From contig OV277857.1 of the NCBI GenBank assembly GCA_922989275.2, positions 7,750,001 through 7,814,000 of the forward strand: 64,000 nt of DNA. The letters are read 5' to 3'. Shown here in pieces: positions 10,461 through 20,800 of this stretch (positions are counted from its first letter, which is position 1; every line of letters starts with the position of its first letter). Origin of the DNA: Gari tellinella (taxonomy: Eukaryota > Mollusca > Bivalvia > Cardiida > Psammobiidae). A program made the translations under genes and the position numbers. The notes under the pieces are model-generated. The model had not been told where the DNA came from. It did not search any database and was given only the letters and a program-made list of their open reading frames with translations.

Positions 10461-12863
10461 ATGAAAATGATTTTACGACAGTTATATTTGGCAGTGTGTG
10501 TTGTATGCATAATACATTATAATGTTGGATTAGTGTGTGCCCATACACTTCCTCTGACTCTAAAAAACACTGGTGGACAATGCAATGCGTCTTTACAAAC
10601 ACTAACGTGCGACGGCATTCCGCCAGTGATTCCAGAAAACATAACAAGGGTAATAATACTGTACCACAAAGAACAGATTCAAGAATACGCTTTCTCGGAC
10701 AAGAGCTGGGCCAATATAAAGGTGTTGCACTTTAATGGTCCCAACGTTGGAGACATTAACGATTCTCCGTTTGCTTCACTTGTGAATGTGCAAGAACTTC
10801 TACTCATTTTCCCAGAAACCCGGAAATTCTCACGACGGTCGTTTGTCGGACTGAATCACGTTCAGAGGCTAACGATGCTTGAAATGAGTAATGTAGAGCA
10901 TATCAATCTTGAACTTGCGTTAGCAGCACCAAATTGTCTGCCACGACTCTCCAGTTTCACATTTAATCCAGGTGTACATTTCCATTCACCTGCATGGTTC
11001 GATTCTTCTAATTTCACAAAAGCATTCTTTCAAAAACCTGTAAAATTTTTAAATTTAAGTAACTCAATTATCATTGTGAAGCAATCAACTGGACTAGAAC
11101 TTGTACTGAAGCTTGATGTTTTGAATGTCAGTGGTGCTACGATCATTCCAGATTCAACATCAAAAATACACCATGAGCGTTCAAATTCACATGTTGCGCT
11201 ACCAAGAAGTGTTTCAACAAAAAATCAGAACGCCATAAACAATTTATTGACGGTTGAAGTTCCAAATTATACATCAAAACCTTTAATTTACACGCTGGAT
11301 ATAAGTGGAATCCACATGCCATACAAACAGATTGGAAGTAAAAGTTTCAACACTGCGATGCAGTCATTATTTTTCCGTTCAAAACTTGTCGGTAAATTCC
11401 GTAAAGCTGTCAACAATTGCACAAACATTCTAAACTCATTTTCTAAAGAGAGGAATATACCGGTTTTGACTTTAAGTCCATTGTTTTTGAGAATAGAAAA
11501 TGTGTACGCAAACAATGTACAACATTTTGATTCAGACATCAGTGATCCGTTCGATTTCGATGATAAAGATGTTAATCTTAAACGTCTGTATATCCGAAAT
11601 AATCATATTATGAAAATTAACTGTTCTTTCATGCTTGCCAAAAACAACAACTTAGAGCTCGTCGATTTATCAGATAATAAGTTAGAGTACATATCTCCAT
11701 TGATATTCTCGACACTATCAAATCTGCAGTATCTTTACTTGGCTCGTAACAGACTCTACACAATGGAGACTCACTCGGATATGGTGGTTCTTTTTAAGTC
11801 GTTAAAGAATATTGTTGAAATTGACTTGGAAAACAACAATATTTCGTATATACCATGGGAAATATTTCATGAAAACACAAACATGCGATTTCTCAATCTA
11901 GCTACAAACCAACTGAAAACAATCACTTTTGACTTAAGTCGATTGGGGTTGTTACAAAAACTGAATCTGGATAATAATGCAATATACACAGTCGATGGAA
12001 GATTTTTCACTTCGCTGGTGGCATATGTTCAAGATAGAGAAAACAGAACGGTAAACCTTATAATAAACCTTAAGAATAATCCTGTTATTTGCGAATGTGA
12101 AAGTTTACAATTCATAAAATGGTTGGTGACAGTTTCCAGTGCTGATACGAGTATAATTATTAGTGCGCCTTTTTGTTCTTATGAAGGTTCGTCGATTGAA
12201 ATAAATAATGCTGCTGCATATAAGTGCTGGTACCTATGCCATAGAACTGTTATTGTAGCATTGTCAGTGACTGTTTCGACACTGGTTTTACTCATCATAG
12301 TTACAAGCATTCTTGTTTGCAGAAGACGAAGAACGAGAAAGATGATACTCAACAAAGAACGTATTTTCAAGGATAAATTTCTTTCAAGAAACCTTTCACA
12401 GAAGTATATCATTTTTCTCGCACACTCCAGTGCTGACGATGCTATTGTATCGTCTGTCATATCATGTCGTTTGCAAGAATGCTTTAAAAGAAAACTGGTT
12501 ACAAATAGGGATATCATATGCACAGACAGTGATTTCCGACCGGGATTTTCGATTGTGGAGGAGACTTTTAGACTTGTTGAATTATCATGTGTTTTCGTGG
12601 CTGTTGTATCACAATCGTTTTGCCGCAGTGTTTACTGTAGGGCGGAAGTGAAGGAGGCGTGCAGTCAGAATAAACCTATTATTCTCCTCTTGCTTGAGGA
12701 AGTCAGTGAAGAAGATATGTCTCCATATATTAAAGAAATATTCAGAAGAAACTCTAGAGCAAAACTAATTAAACATGACGACGGACGTTTAGAGTTTTTC
12801 CCCACCTTAGACAAAACATGTGATTCAATAATTCAGTTGGCGGTGAGTTCAACAGGTGTTTAA
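10461..12863 (+). CDS. Toll-like receptor, single exon
   Basis: Type I membrane pattern-recognition receptor of the Toll family, expected to bind a ligand with its ectodomain and to signal through MyD88-type adaptors. Counting from the Met at 10461 (800 aa): signal peptide about 1-27 (hydrophobic LYLAVCVVCIIHYNVGLVCA); weak leucine-rich repeats up to about 370; six clear repeats at about 373-510 (for example LELVDLSDNKLEYI); a Cys-containing LRR C-terminal cap (NNPVICECESL) at about 538-590; one transmembrane helix at 596-620 followed by a basic stop (CRRRRTRK); TIR domain at about 648-795. In the TIR domain, box 1 is YIIFLAHSSADD, box 2 keeps RPG (DSDFRPGFS), and the box 3 FW is replaced by FFP. 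I chose 10461 because the signal peptide starts there; the frame is open to 10251 and the Met at 10467 has a better -3 A. The frame is intact. A plasma-membrane or endosomal site cannot be decided. Confidence 0.93.
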   Translation: MKMILRQLYLAVCVVCIIHYNVGLVCAHTLPLTLKNTGGQCNASLQTLTCDGIPPVIPENITRVIILYHKEQIQEYAFSDKSWANIKVLHFNGPNVGDINDSPFASLVNVQELLLIFPETRKFSRRSFVGLNHVQRLTMLEMSNVEHINLELALAAPNCLPRLSSFTFNPGVHFHSPAWFDSSNFTKAFFQKPVKFLNLSNSIIIVKQSTGLELVLKLDVLNVSGATIIPDSTSKIHHERSNSHVALPRSVSTKNQNAINNLLTVEVPNYTSKPLIYTLDISGIHMPYKQIGSKSFNTAMQSLFFRSKLVGKFRKAVNNCTNILNSFSKERNIPVLTLSPLFLRIENVYANNVQHFDSDISDPFDFDDKDVNLKRLYIRNNHIMKINCSFMLAKNNNLELVDLSDNKLEYISPLIFSTLSNLQYLYLARNRLYTMETHSDMVVLFKSLKNIVEIDLENNNISYIPWEIFHENTNMRFLNLATNQLKTITFDLSRLGLLQKLNLDNNAIYTVDGRFFTSLVAYVQDRENRTVNLIINLKNNPVICECESLQFIKWLVTVSSADTSIIISAPFCSYEGSSIEINNAAAYKCWYLCHRTVIVALSVTVSTLVLLIIVTSILVCRRRRTRKMILNKERIFKDKFLSRNLSQKYIIFLAHSSADDAIVSSVISCRLQECFKRKLVTNRDIICTDSDFRPGFSIVEETFRLVELSCVFVAVVSQSFCRSVYCRAEVKEACSQNKPIILLLLEEVSEEDMSPYIKEIFRRNSRAKLIKHDDGRLEFFPTLDKTCDSIIQLAVSSTGV

Positions 12864-12907
12864 CACAATACCCCATAGCCAGTTTCTTGTTTTGACAACA
12901 GGTAACC

Positions 12908-12975
12908 ACTTAAAGCAGGTTGAAAGTAAAGCAGTATGCGCCTTAAGGCGCATTCTGCTTTACTTTCAGCCTGCT
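12908..12975. repeat. H2 hairpin just downstream of the receptor gene
   Basis: Perfect arms TTAAAGCAGGTTGAAAGTAA / complement with apex GCGCCTTAAGGCGC, 45 bp after the receptor stop codon. It would probably be transcribed in the 3' UTR. It is followed by family 6-like text (TTTTCTTCAGTGGAGGAATA). The rest of 12976-13379 shows no gene. Confidence 0.7.
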
Positions 12976-13379
12976 ATAACCTATAAACTGCTAGGATAGA
13001 GAAATATTTCTTATAATACATATTCATGACAGTATAAAAGGAAACTATTTTCTTCAGTGGAGGAATAACTTGTAGGGCGTAAAAAGGTGTTTTTATGGGT
13101 GAAAGGGTTAAATCTGATTTACCCTTTTCCTGCAATTATATCGTGTGCTTTGAAATTGTCATAATTTGTTTTGATTTTGAATTGTTTTATAGAAGACATT
13201 TAAAGACGTTTGTCAGACAGTTTGACGCCACATCGAACACAAAGTTCTTGCAACTATAAGCCAAGTCCCGATCGACAAGATAATAAGGGTTAATCGAAAA
13301 TATATGGAACGGTTTTATTTTGCTACATCAAATATCAATATGCTAGTTTGTTCTGTCATTTTAATCATATGTTGAGATA

Positions 13380-13584
13380 AGTAAAACCTCTCTATTACGA
13401 CCACTAAATTGTGTTAATTATTGGGTGTTTAAGGCATGTGACTGCTTAAAGCAAGGTCACAGTAAAACAGAAAGCTCCATTAGGAGCTTTCTGTTTTACT
13501 GTAAACTTGCTTTAAGCTGTCGCCCGTCTTTTATATAATCAAGTAGCCTTCGTTTTAGTGGTCGTAATAGAGGGGTTTCTACAT
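13380..13584 (+). mobile_element. MITE family 3 copy
   Basis: Ends AGTAAAACCTCTCTATTACG and CGTAATAGAGGGGTTTCTAC are inverted repeats of about 30 bp including GACCACTAAA / TTTAGTGGTC. The H2-like hairpin (AAAGCAAGGTCACAGTAAAA arms, apex GCTCCATTAGGAGC) is central. Confidence 0.8.
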
Positions 13585-14012
13585 ATAATAGGCATTCATT
13601 TTACACGTTAGCCACTGTAACCTCAAATTGACAACTCCAGTTACCAATTTAATTTAGTTAATGTTTTACTACCTAGGGGTTTAATTGTTATTTTTACAAT
13701 ATATTGCAATATGACAAACAGTGCAGACCATGGCTTTTAGTTACATTTGTATTATCCTAAAAATAATTTCCGCAGATACGCTTAAATTACTGCAGTTTCG
13801 AACAAATTGAAATACTAGAAAATATATACGGTGCTCACTGTCCCCTTAACGTCCTGGCGTTATATATCTCTATATTTAAAAAGGTTTTGACAAGAAAATC
13901 AATCTCTATCATTTTAATAAGTACATACAAAAGCTCTCTCATATATAAGTACAAATATCAATAGAGCAATAATATGGACCATTTTGTTTAAATGTATGTA
14001 TACACTTGTGCA

Positions 14013-14391
14013 CAGTGAAACCCCTCTAAACCGGACAGGTGTGGGGACAACATAAAGTTCCGGTTTAGAGGGGTTTCCAGTTTGGAGGGGTTTTGATCTA
14101 TTACCATTTGTTTCTAGTATGGAAGATAGCTGACCACTTCAAGCAAGTTTAATAGTTAAACAGAATGCGCCTTAAAGCGCATTCTGCTTTACTTTCAACC
14201 TGCTTTAAGCTATTATCTGCTAGAATGTATAAACTATTTTCTTCAATGTAGAAATAAACCAAATACGTTAAAATGCGTATTTATGGTGAAATGGGTAAAA
14301 GTAAAGAAAGGTTGGAAACAGAACAAAACGTTTTGTCCGGTTTAGAGAGAATTCCGGTATTTAGAGGTTCCGGTTAGGAGGGGTTCCATTG
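14013..14391 (+). mobile_element. MITE family 6, most complete copy
   Basis: A 379-bp element with ends CAGTGAAACCCCTCTAAACC and GGTTAGGAGGGGTTCCATTG. Next to each end lie subterminal repeats of the CCGGAC / GTCCGG and GAGGTTCCGG type. The H2 hairpin (apex GCGCCTTAAAGCGC) is at 14137-14212. TA-flanked. Confidence 0.7.
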
Positions 14392-14510
14392 TAGATTTTT
14401 TCATTAACTATTAACGCATTTGTGCTTAGATTTTCTCGATTAAACATTCTGTATACTTTGTTTGAAATGCTAGTTGTAAGCTTTAGGTATGGCACTTTGT
14501 AGGCACAGTA

Positions 14511-14664
14511 CTGTAAAACCTCTCTATTACTTACACTGAAATGTAAAACAAAAAGGTTCTGAAGGAGCTTTCTGGTTAACTGTCACCTTCCTTTAAGCAG
14601 CCATCTATTGCAAAATGCCAAATAATCAACAAAATTTAGTGGTCGTAAAAGAGAGGTTTTACTG
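14511..14664 (+). mobile_element. MITE family 3, internally deleted copy
   Basis: Termini CTGTAAAACCTCTCTATTAC and AAAAGAGAGGTTTTACTG. The element is only 154 bp because the GACCACTAAA block and one side of the hairpin are missing. Confidence 0.65.
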
Positions 14665-14781
14665 TACTTGTTCACGAGGCTGTAAAATACGTGCACAACG
14701 GTAATCAAAGCATACCCTAATGAGAAGTGTAATTTGGGTCTGCACTAAGTATATTCCGGCGTCTGATCTGATTTCAAACTA

Positions 14782-15111
14782 CAGCGCTCCCTCTCTACAA
14801 CGACCCTCCCAACAACGACTCCCTCCCTCCTTACAACGACTCTTGCCGCAGTTCCATAAACAGGACAATTATGTCTAAAGCTTTTACTGTTGCAATATCG
14901 TCTGCTTAAAATTGTTGTCTGCTGTTTTACCTTAAAGTTACATATAAGTGGACATTTTGATAGAATAAGTATGATGACGAGTGACAAACAGCTTGAATCC
15001 AGATCAGACGCCGCGTTCAAGCTGTTTGCAAATGTAAGCCAAGTCTTAAATTCCCTCTCTGTAACGACTCCCTCCGAACAACACACACATTCTGTGTCAA
15101 CCATTGGATGT
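14782..15111 (+). mobile_element. MITE family 8 copy
   Basis: It begins CAGCGCTCCCTCTCTACAAC with repeated CGACTCCCTCC-type blocks. It contains a truncated H1-like hairpin (AACAGCTTGAATCCAGATCA arm; the return arm lacks GGCGTCTGATC). It ends in TCCCTCTCTGTAACGACTCC-type text; the terminal TIR itself is decayed. Confidence 0.6.
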
Positions 15112-15167
15112 CGTCGAAGAGATATTCAATGGACAAACTGTAAGTAGGTAATCCAGACTATTTTATA

Positions 15168-15253
15168 CAGTCGAACTTCGATATCTATCGAACTATCCGT
15201 TGAAATACGGGTATGTTTGACAAAACCGACTTCGAGATATTGAAGTTCCACTG
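15168..15253. mobile_element. MITE family 7, short copy
   Basis: Ends CAGTCGAACTTCGATATCTA and TTCGAGATATTGAAGTTCCACTG give an 86-bp inverted repeat element with almost no unique middle. TA flanks. Confidence 0.7.
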
Positions 15254-15689
15254 TATGTGGTAATGATGGGCATATTGCCGTATTTCCTGAATACCTTCTA
15301 TCTATTTAACAAATGTACACGGTAACTTCTTTTCTAGAACGATTCTTGTAAACTCATTCACTGCCATCACGTCATCATTTGTAAACAGTTATCGTCTGTA
15401 TTTTTTTTTCTCAAATTTGAATGTAAACTTAAGAAATATTGAAATAAGTGTAAGTTTGGACCATGATCAGGATCCAGCAAAGCTGTTTGCAAATAATTAT
15501 TGTAATCGGGGTAAAGCAGTGACAAGGTTAAACGTACGTCGGTGTAAAATGTACAATAATAACAGATTCATATGAATATAAAATGTATGAATATTAGTAT
15601 ATGAAAATATATACCATGTTTTAATCACGCATGCGCGTTGTTGTCTTTTCAAAATTTATTTCATAGATTGTTTTTTCGTATTTCATTGC

Positions 15690-15971
15690 ATTTCAGACTT
15701 GTTCAAGTCGAACATACCCATTTAGTCCGGCTTAATTTGGAAATACCGGTATGTTCGACTTAACCAAATACTCAATACAGTCGAACTTCGACATCTCGAA
15801 CTCGCTTAACTCGAAATATCCGATATTCCGAAACATGAAATTGCCTTATTTCAAGCTCGGTTTAGGTGATCATAACTGTGTTTCAAAGTTGAAACGCGTC
15901 TCAGTCGCTTTTTAACGTTGAAATACGGGCATGTTCGACTTAACCTAGTTCGAGATATCAAAGTTCGACTG
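15690..15971. mobile_element. MITE family 7 copy plus half copy
   Basis: A complete element runs from 15778 to 15971, with ends CAGTCGAACTTCGACATCTC and GAGATATCAAAGTTCGACTG and the internal AAACGCGTCTCAGTCGCTTT palindrome. A half copy (TTCAAGTCGAACATACCC ... ATGTTCGACTTAACC) precedes it at 15690-15772. Confidence 0.75.
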
Positions 15972-16089
15972 TATTGTGATTCTGATTTTGAAAACAGATA
16001 AAGGAGCTTCTGATTGACTTTCAGTCTGCTTTAAGCTTCAGCCTGGAAATGCACCGAGAATCATGATAATACAACCGGGTGGCAGATTT

Positions 16090-16180
16090 AATCAGGTTGA
16101 AAGTAAAGCAGAATGCTTCTTTATGAGTTTTCCAACGACCTAGTTTATTGCTTTACATGCTCTTGCCTGCTATAAACCCT
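16090..16180. repeat. Decayed H2 hairpin
   Basis: The left arm AGGTTGAAAGTAAAGCAGAATGC is intact; the return arm is scrambled (TTGCTTTACATGCTCTTGCC). No TIRs seen. Confidence 0.45.
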
Positions 16181-16369
16181 GGAAAAACATTTAATGAGTT
16201 CGTTTGTGTTCTGTACTTCATTCAAGATGCTTGAATCATTCAGCCCCGGAAACTTTTAATAGATATGTCCAGTTTCCAATTAAGTCTATAGTCCACCATT
16301 GACTACATTGTACATTGTTGTCGCCAAAATCATTGCATTATAGTATCACAAAAAGTGCGTACCCTGATA

Positions 16370-16615
16370 CAGTGGAGAATCTGTTATTCTTTCCCAATAA
16401 ACGCGTTTACGCTAAAGCTATTATTTGCAGTGCAAACAGTTTGGAGCCAGATCAGACGCCGGGTAACCCGGCGTCTGATCAGGCTCCATACTTTTTGCCA
16501 CCAAGATAAACATGAATTATCAGAATTGTCCAAAAGTTGTATTTTTCTACGTTTTAGTGTTTTGCGTTTGCGTACGTTTGCGTTTAAACGGGAAATAATA
16601 ACGTTTTCTCCACTG
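16370..16615 (+). mobile_element. MITE family 1 copy
   Basis: 246 bp, TA-flanked, H1 hairpin at 16433-16497. The right TIR has one change (GGGAAATAATAACG). A decayed second copy with GATCATACGCCGGG follows at about 16731-16920. Confidence 0.85.
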
Positions 16616-16957
16616 TAAGAGGTCTGTGTTATGAGCCTCTGATATGAGTTTACACAGTTTGCATAGGACAAGAGTATTCCTGACAAGTACACACTTCCAT
16701 GCCATGAATGCACTAAATCGATTTTCATGCAGAGGGGAAGACATTATTCATCTCCTTTTAAACGAAACTAAACGCTTTTGAAATTAAATGTAGAAAAGAT
16801 TACAGGTTTTTAAAATATCGAGTATTTATCTAAATCTAAATCTGAGTGACAGACATTTCGGATCCTGATCATACGCCGGGTTACTCTGCGTCTGATATGG
16901 ATCCAAACTGTTTGCAATGGAAATAATCGTTTTAGCAAAAATGTATTCCTTGTGAAA

Positions 16958-17148
16958 GAGAAATATACACTAAATTTAATTAATTATTGGGTGTTTAAGG
17001 CAGGTGACTGCTTAAAGCAATGTAACAGTGAAACAGAAAGCTGCTTTAGGGGATTTCTGTTTCAATGTCATCTTGCTTTAAGCTGTATCCTGTTTTTATA
17101 CAATCAATAAGCCACTGTTTAAGTAGTCGTAATAGAGAGATTTTACTG
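16958..17148 (+). mobile_element. MITE family 3, left TIR partly lost
   Basis: The left end is reduced to CACTAAATTTAATTAATTAT. The right TIR AGTCGTAATAGAGAGATTTTACTG is complete. The H2-like hairpin lies at about 17010-17082. Confidence 0.65.
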
Positions 17149-17171
17149 TAATCTGTAATGTACAATTTGTA

Positions 17172-17418
17172 CAGTGGAGAATCTGTTATTCTTTCCCAAT
17201 AAACGCGTTTACGCTAAAACTATTATTTGCAGTCGAAACAGTTTGGAGCCAGATCAGACGCCGGGTAACCCAGCGTCTGATCAGGCTCCAAACTGTTTGC
17301 CACCAAGATAAACAAGAATTATCAGAATTGTCCAAAAATCGTTCTTTTCTACGTTTTAGCGCTTTTGCGTTTGCGTACGTTTGCGTTTAAACGGGAAAGA
17401 ATAACAGATTCTCCACTG
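17172..17418 (+). mobile_element. MITE family 1 copy
   Basis: A 247-bp intact copy only 270 bp from the last exon of the EF-hand gene. It lies downstream of that gene's stop codon and could form part of its 3' flank. TA-flanked, H1 hairpin central. Confidence 0.88.
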
Positions 17419-17688
17419 TACATAAAGCTTGTCCCACTCATTCCATCCATAGGCCATTGTACCGAGCTTAGAGAACATTTCCCTCTTTTTTGGTACATAC
17501 ATGTTTATAAACAAAAATTATCTAAGATCGGTACCTATGATCCCACCCGCCTTTAATCCATGAAGGTAAATAGAGCAACAACAAAACATCATAATATCGA
17601 ACTTTAGTAAGACATCGGATGCCTTTCTTTAATTTAAAATAGTAGTATGTACACCTTAAATAATTTCACAGTTATATGGTTGCTATGG

Positions 17689-17811
17689 CTACTGAGTCTT
17701 CACGCTAGGTGGCTGCTGATACTGTTGTTGTTGTTGTTGGCCCTGTGGTGGTGGGGGTGGTGGAACTGTGGGTCGGAACTGACCCTGCTGTCCACCTTGG
17801 CCTTGGCCAGC
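17689..17811 (-). CDS. EF-hand gene last exon (Pro/Gln tail)
   Basis: 123 nt after acceptor TTTCCAG|GCT, ending with TAG at 17691-17689. Encodes a Gly/Gln, poly-Pro and poly-Gln tail ending PPSVKTQ. Confidence 0.82.
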   Translation of the reverse strand, partial: AGQGQGGQQGQFRPTVPPPPPPQGQQQQQQYQQPPSVKTQ

Positions 17812-20800
17812 CTGGAAATGAAAAACATAAGAACGTTCTGGATTTTGTGTCATTTGGAGTTTATGTGATAAATAGAATACTAAATCCGTGTGTTTTCAGC
17901 ATTGAATTTATTGAACTCGTTGGATAAAATGATATGTTGCTCGCCAAAGGCTCGCAACATATTATTTTATCCAACTCGTTCAATAAATTCAATACTGAAA
18001 ACATACTCATTCAATATTTCTCTAGATATACAATCAGTGAGATTCACTACATATGTTTCTTCTTAAAATTTGCAAAACATTAAGTTATGTTACCTGCATA
18101 GCTTGGAACTGCTGGAATTGCTCAAACTGCATCTGTTGGTTACGCATTTGATCATCGGTCATTCGTCTCTGGTTATATTCGTCCCTTCGTCTGGCACGGA
18201 CGAATTCGGAATAGGTCAGATATCCGTCCTTATCCATGTCGTCATGAACGAGAACCTGGTCAACCATGTCTGTAAAACGAGAACATAAAAGTTGTCCTTT
18301 GATTTAGTTGCATAGTTATAAGATGATATTTTGCAATAAAGTGTACAACAAACAATAAAAAAAAGTAAGAAATAGACAAGAATTTATTTTGAACTGGAAG
18401 TATCCTTTTAAACTCCGAGGTGTGATTGAGTACATCCTGTCAACACTACGTAATTTTTATTGGTTATTAAGTTCCCTTGGTGATCTTTTTAATTACCAAA
18501 ACATGAACCAGGCTTCTTGAAATTATGGGTTGTTAAATAAATACTGGTCTATATTAGAAAACAGAGGGCTCCTATAGGAGCCCTCTGATCTAGGTCTACA
18601 CTTTTTTCAAATGTATTTAGTGTATTTAAAACAGGCCGATGGTGTTGAAAGAGTAAAGAAAAAGTAGTCCATTGCAATAATATATAATTTATGTACCTTC
18701 ATAGTATTTAACCATGCCCTTTTCGCGTTCATCTATGATCTGTGCTATTTGCTCCTTTGACTTGCCCAGTTTCTCATGTAGCTGTAACTCTGGGGCGGGC
18801 AACATGTGACTCATGGCCTGGATGATCTCTGTTCCGTCAAGACGGGTGTCATTGTTTGTGTCGTGTAACCTTGGAAACGAAAATGTTATATAATATACAT
18901 GTATAGTCAAATAGTATTATGATCGTGCCCTAGTGACGCACATATGCGTCATTCACCAAAAGTGTACCTGTAAAGAGTACACTTGTCGAATGCAAACAGT
19001 GAAGTCCCTGCTCTGAGGGATCCAGCAGGAGGCCTCTAATCAGGGACTTCACTGTTTGCCAGTTTGCAATAAAACAACCCTAAATAGTCTTAAATGGACC
19101 AGCCTTAATTGTAAACTGGAATTGCCCATTGGAAGTTTCGGGGGGATAATGAGTTAAACGAAAGGACAATTTTGTTGTTGTAGACAGTTAAAGATAAAGC
19201 AGAAAAGTGAATTGAAAATATGTTTACCTTATCCTGTAATTATATTATTTGAAATAGTGCAGCGCCTGATCAAGATCCAAACTTTATTGCGAAATACGGC
19301 CAAGTTCTCAATCAGGTAAAGGGTTAGACAAATAACCCTAAAAATGCGTGTTACGCCTTTAGTTCAATCCGCCACTGAAGAAAACAGTTTCTCTTTATAC
19401 AGACATAAATATGCACCATGAGAAATATATTACATAACCTAGCAGATTGTAGCTTAACAGATACAGAACGTAAAGCAAAATGCACCTAATGGCACACAAT
19501 GCTTTACTTTCAACCTGCTTAAGTGGTCACTTATGCTTAAAAGTACAGAAAAAGGCTATGAGAGTAATTGGTTAAATTGGCAAACTTACTTAAAGTAGTA
19601 AAATTCCATTTCCTCTGGTGACATCTTGGCTTTCATGTTGATCTCGTCTTTTAAATGTTCTCTAATATGGCTGAAATGGAACAAAATAGTATACATGTAG
19701 TAGGAACGCATCATAGCAAAAACTAAAACAAAGTTGTTTATATTTTCCTTCTTAAACCCGGGTGTGTTGAAAGCGGGTGAAAATCTAGAATACTAGGAAT
19801 TGTCTTTTATCAACCGTAAAACCACTAAAGCAATTGGTCAACCGCTATAAACTGTTTGTTTGGCTCCTCAAACGATTCTTTAGAAAATGAATAATTTACA
19901 TTCGAATGAGCAAAGCGTAATAATTTTATGGTTGGTAAAATCTGACGTTCACTTTATTTTAACGCAGACGAATAACTCAAATTCCGAAAAGAGTAACTTG
20001 CCTTGACAAAAGACATGGCAAGGTATTTTTCCTTAATTAAATGAAACGTAATTTCAGTGTACACAATTCTTTTTCAACAAATATTCTGTGAAACGATAAA
20101 CCCCTTCGGCGCCAAATTAAGTTTTTACCCCTAATCGCCGTATTTCGTCTGCTTCAATATATACCATGGAGTCAAGGGTTTAAAGTATCTTTGGTAGGCT
20201 CCTCCTCTTTTGATATAACAATTCACTGGTCTAGATATTTGCTATTTGTTATAACGTCTTTTATATGGGTTTTATTGATTCTACCTATTGAATATTCATG
20301 TATAAATAAAAAATCTTGAATTCTCAGAAAAATACTTGTACTTTATTAAGTTCAACTTGATCTTTAAAAATCTCTAAGTATACAGAGTGGTCCCTGCATA
20401 TTCATCAACGTATACAATCAATCAATCAATCTTTTATTGCATTAAACATCATACAGGATGCTTATAGCAAAGCAAAATGTTTATGAACAGTAGATACAAG
20501 TTATCGGCATTTTCAGAGGAACATTTGTGACATTATATAATAGAATGTAATATCTATTCTTTATGTTTTGTCTGTTACTTTTGACTGCTAGCATTAGACA
20601 AGCAATTTTCATTCTGATCGGGGACTGAGTTATTCAGTATCGGATCTGGATGAAACCCGCTTGTAAATTATACATTTGGTGACTGAAGTGTTACAGGCAT
20701 TCATAGATCTAGACAAGGGAGAGTATAAACTCAAGTTTCCAACTCCTTTCTCTGTGCCTGCACCAAACCTCATGGCGTGATCACTCCCTAGAATCGTCTC

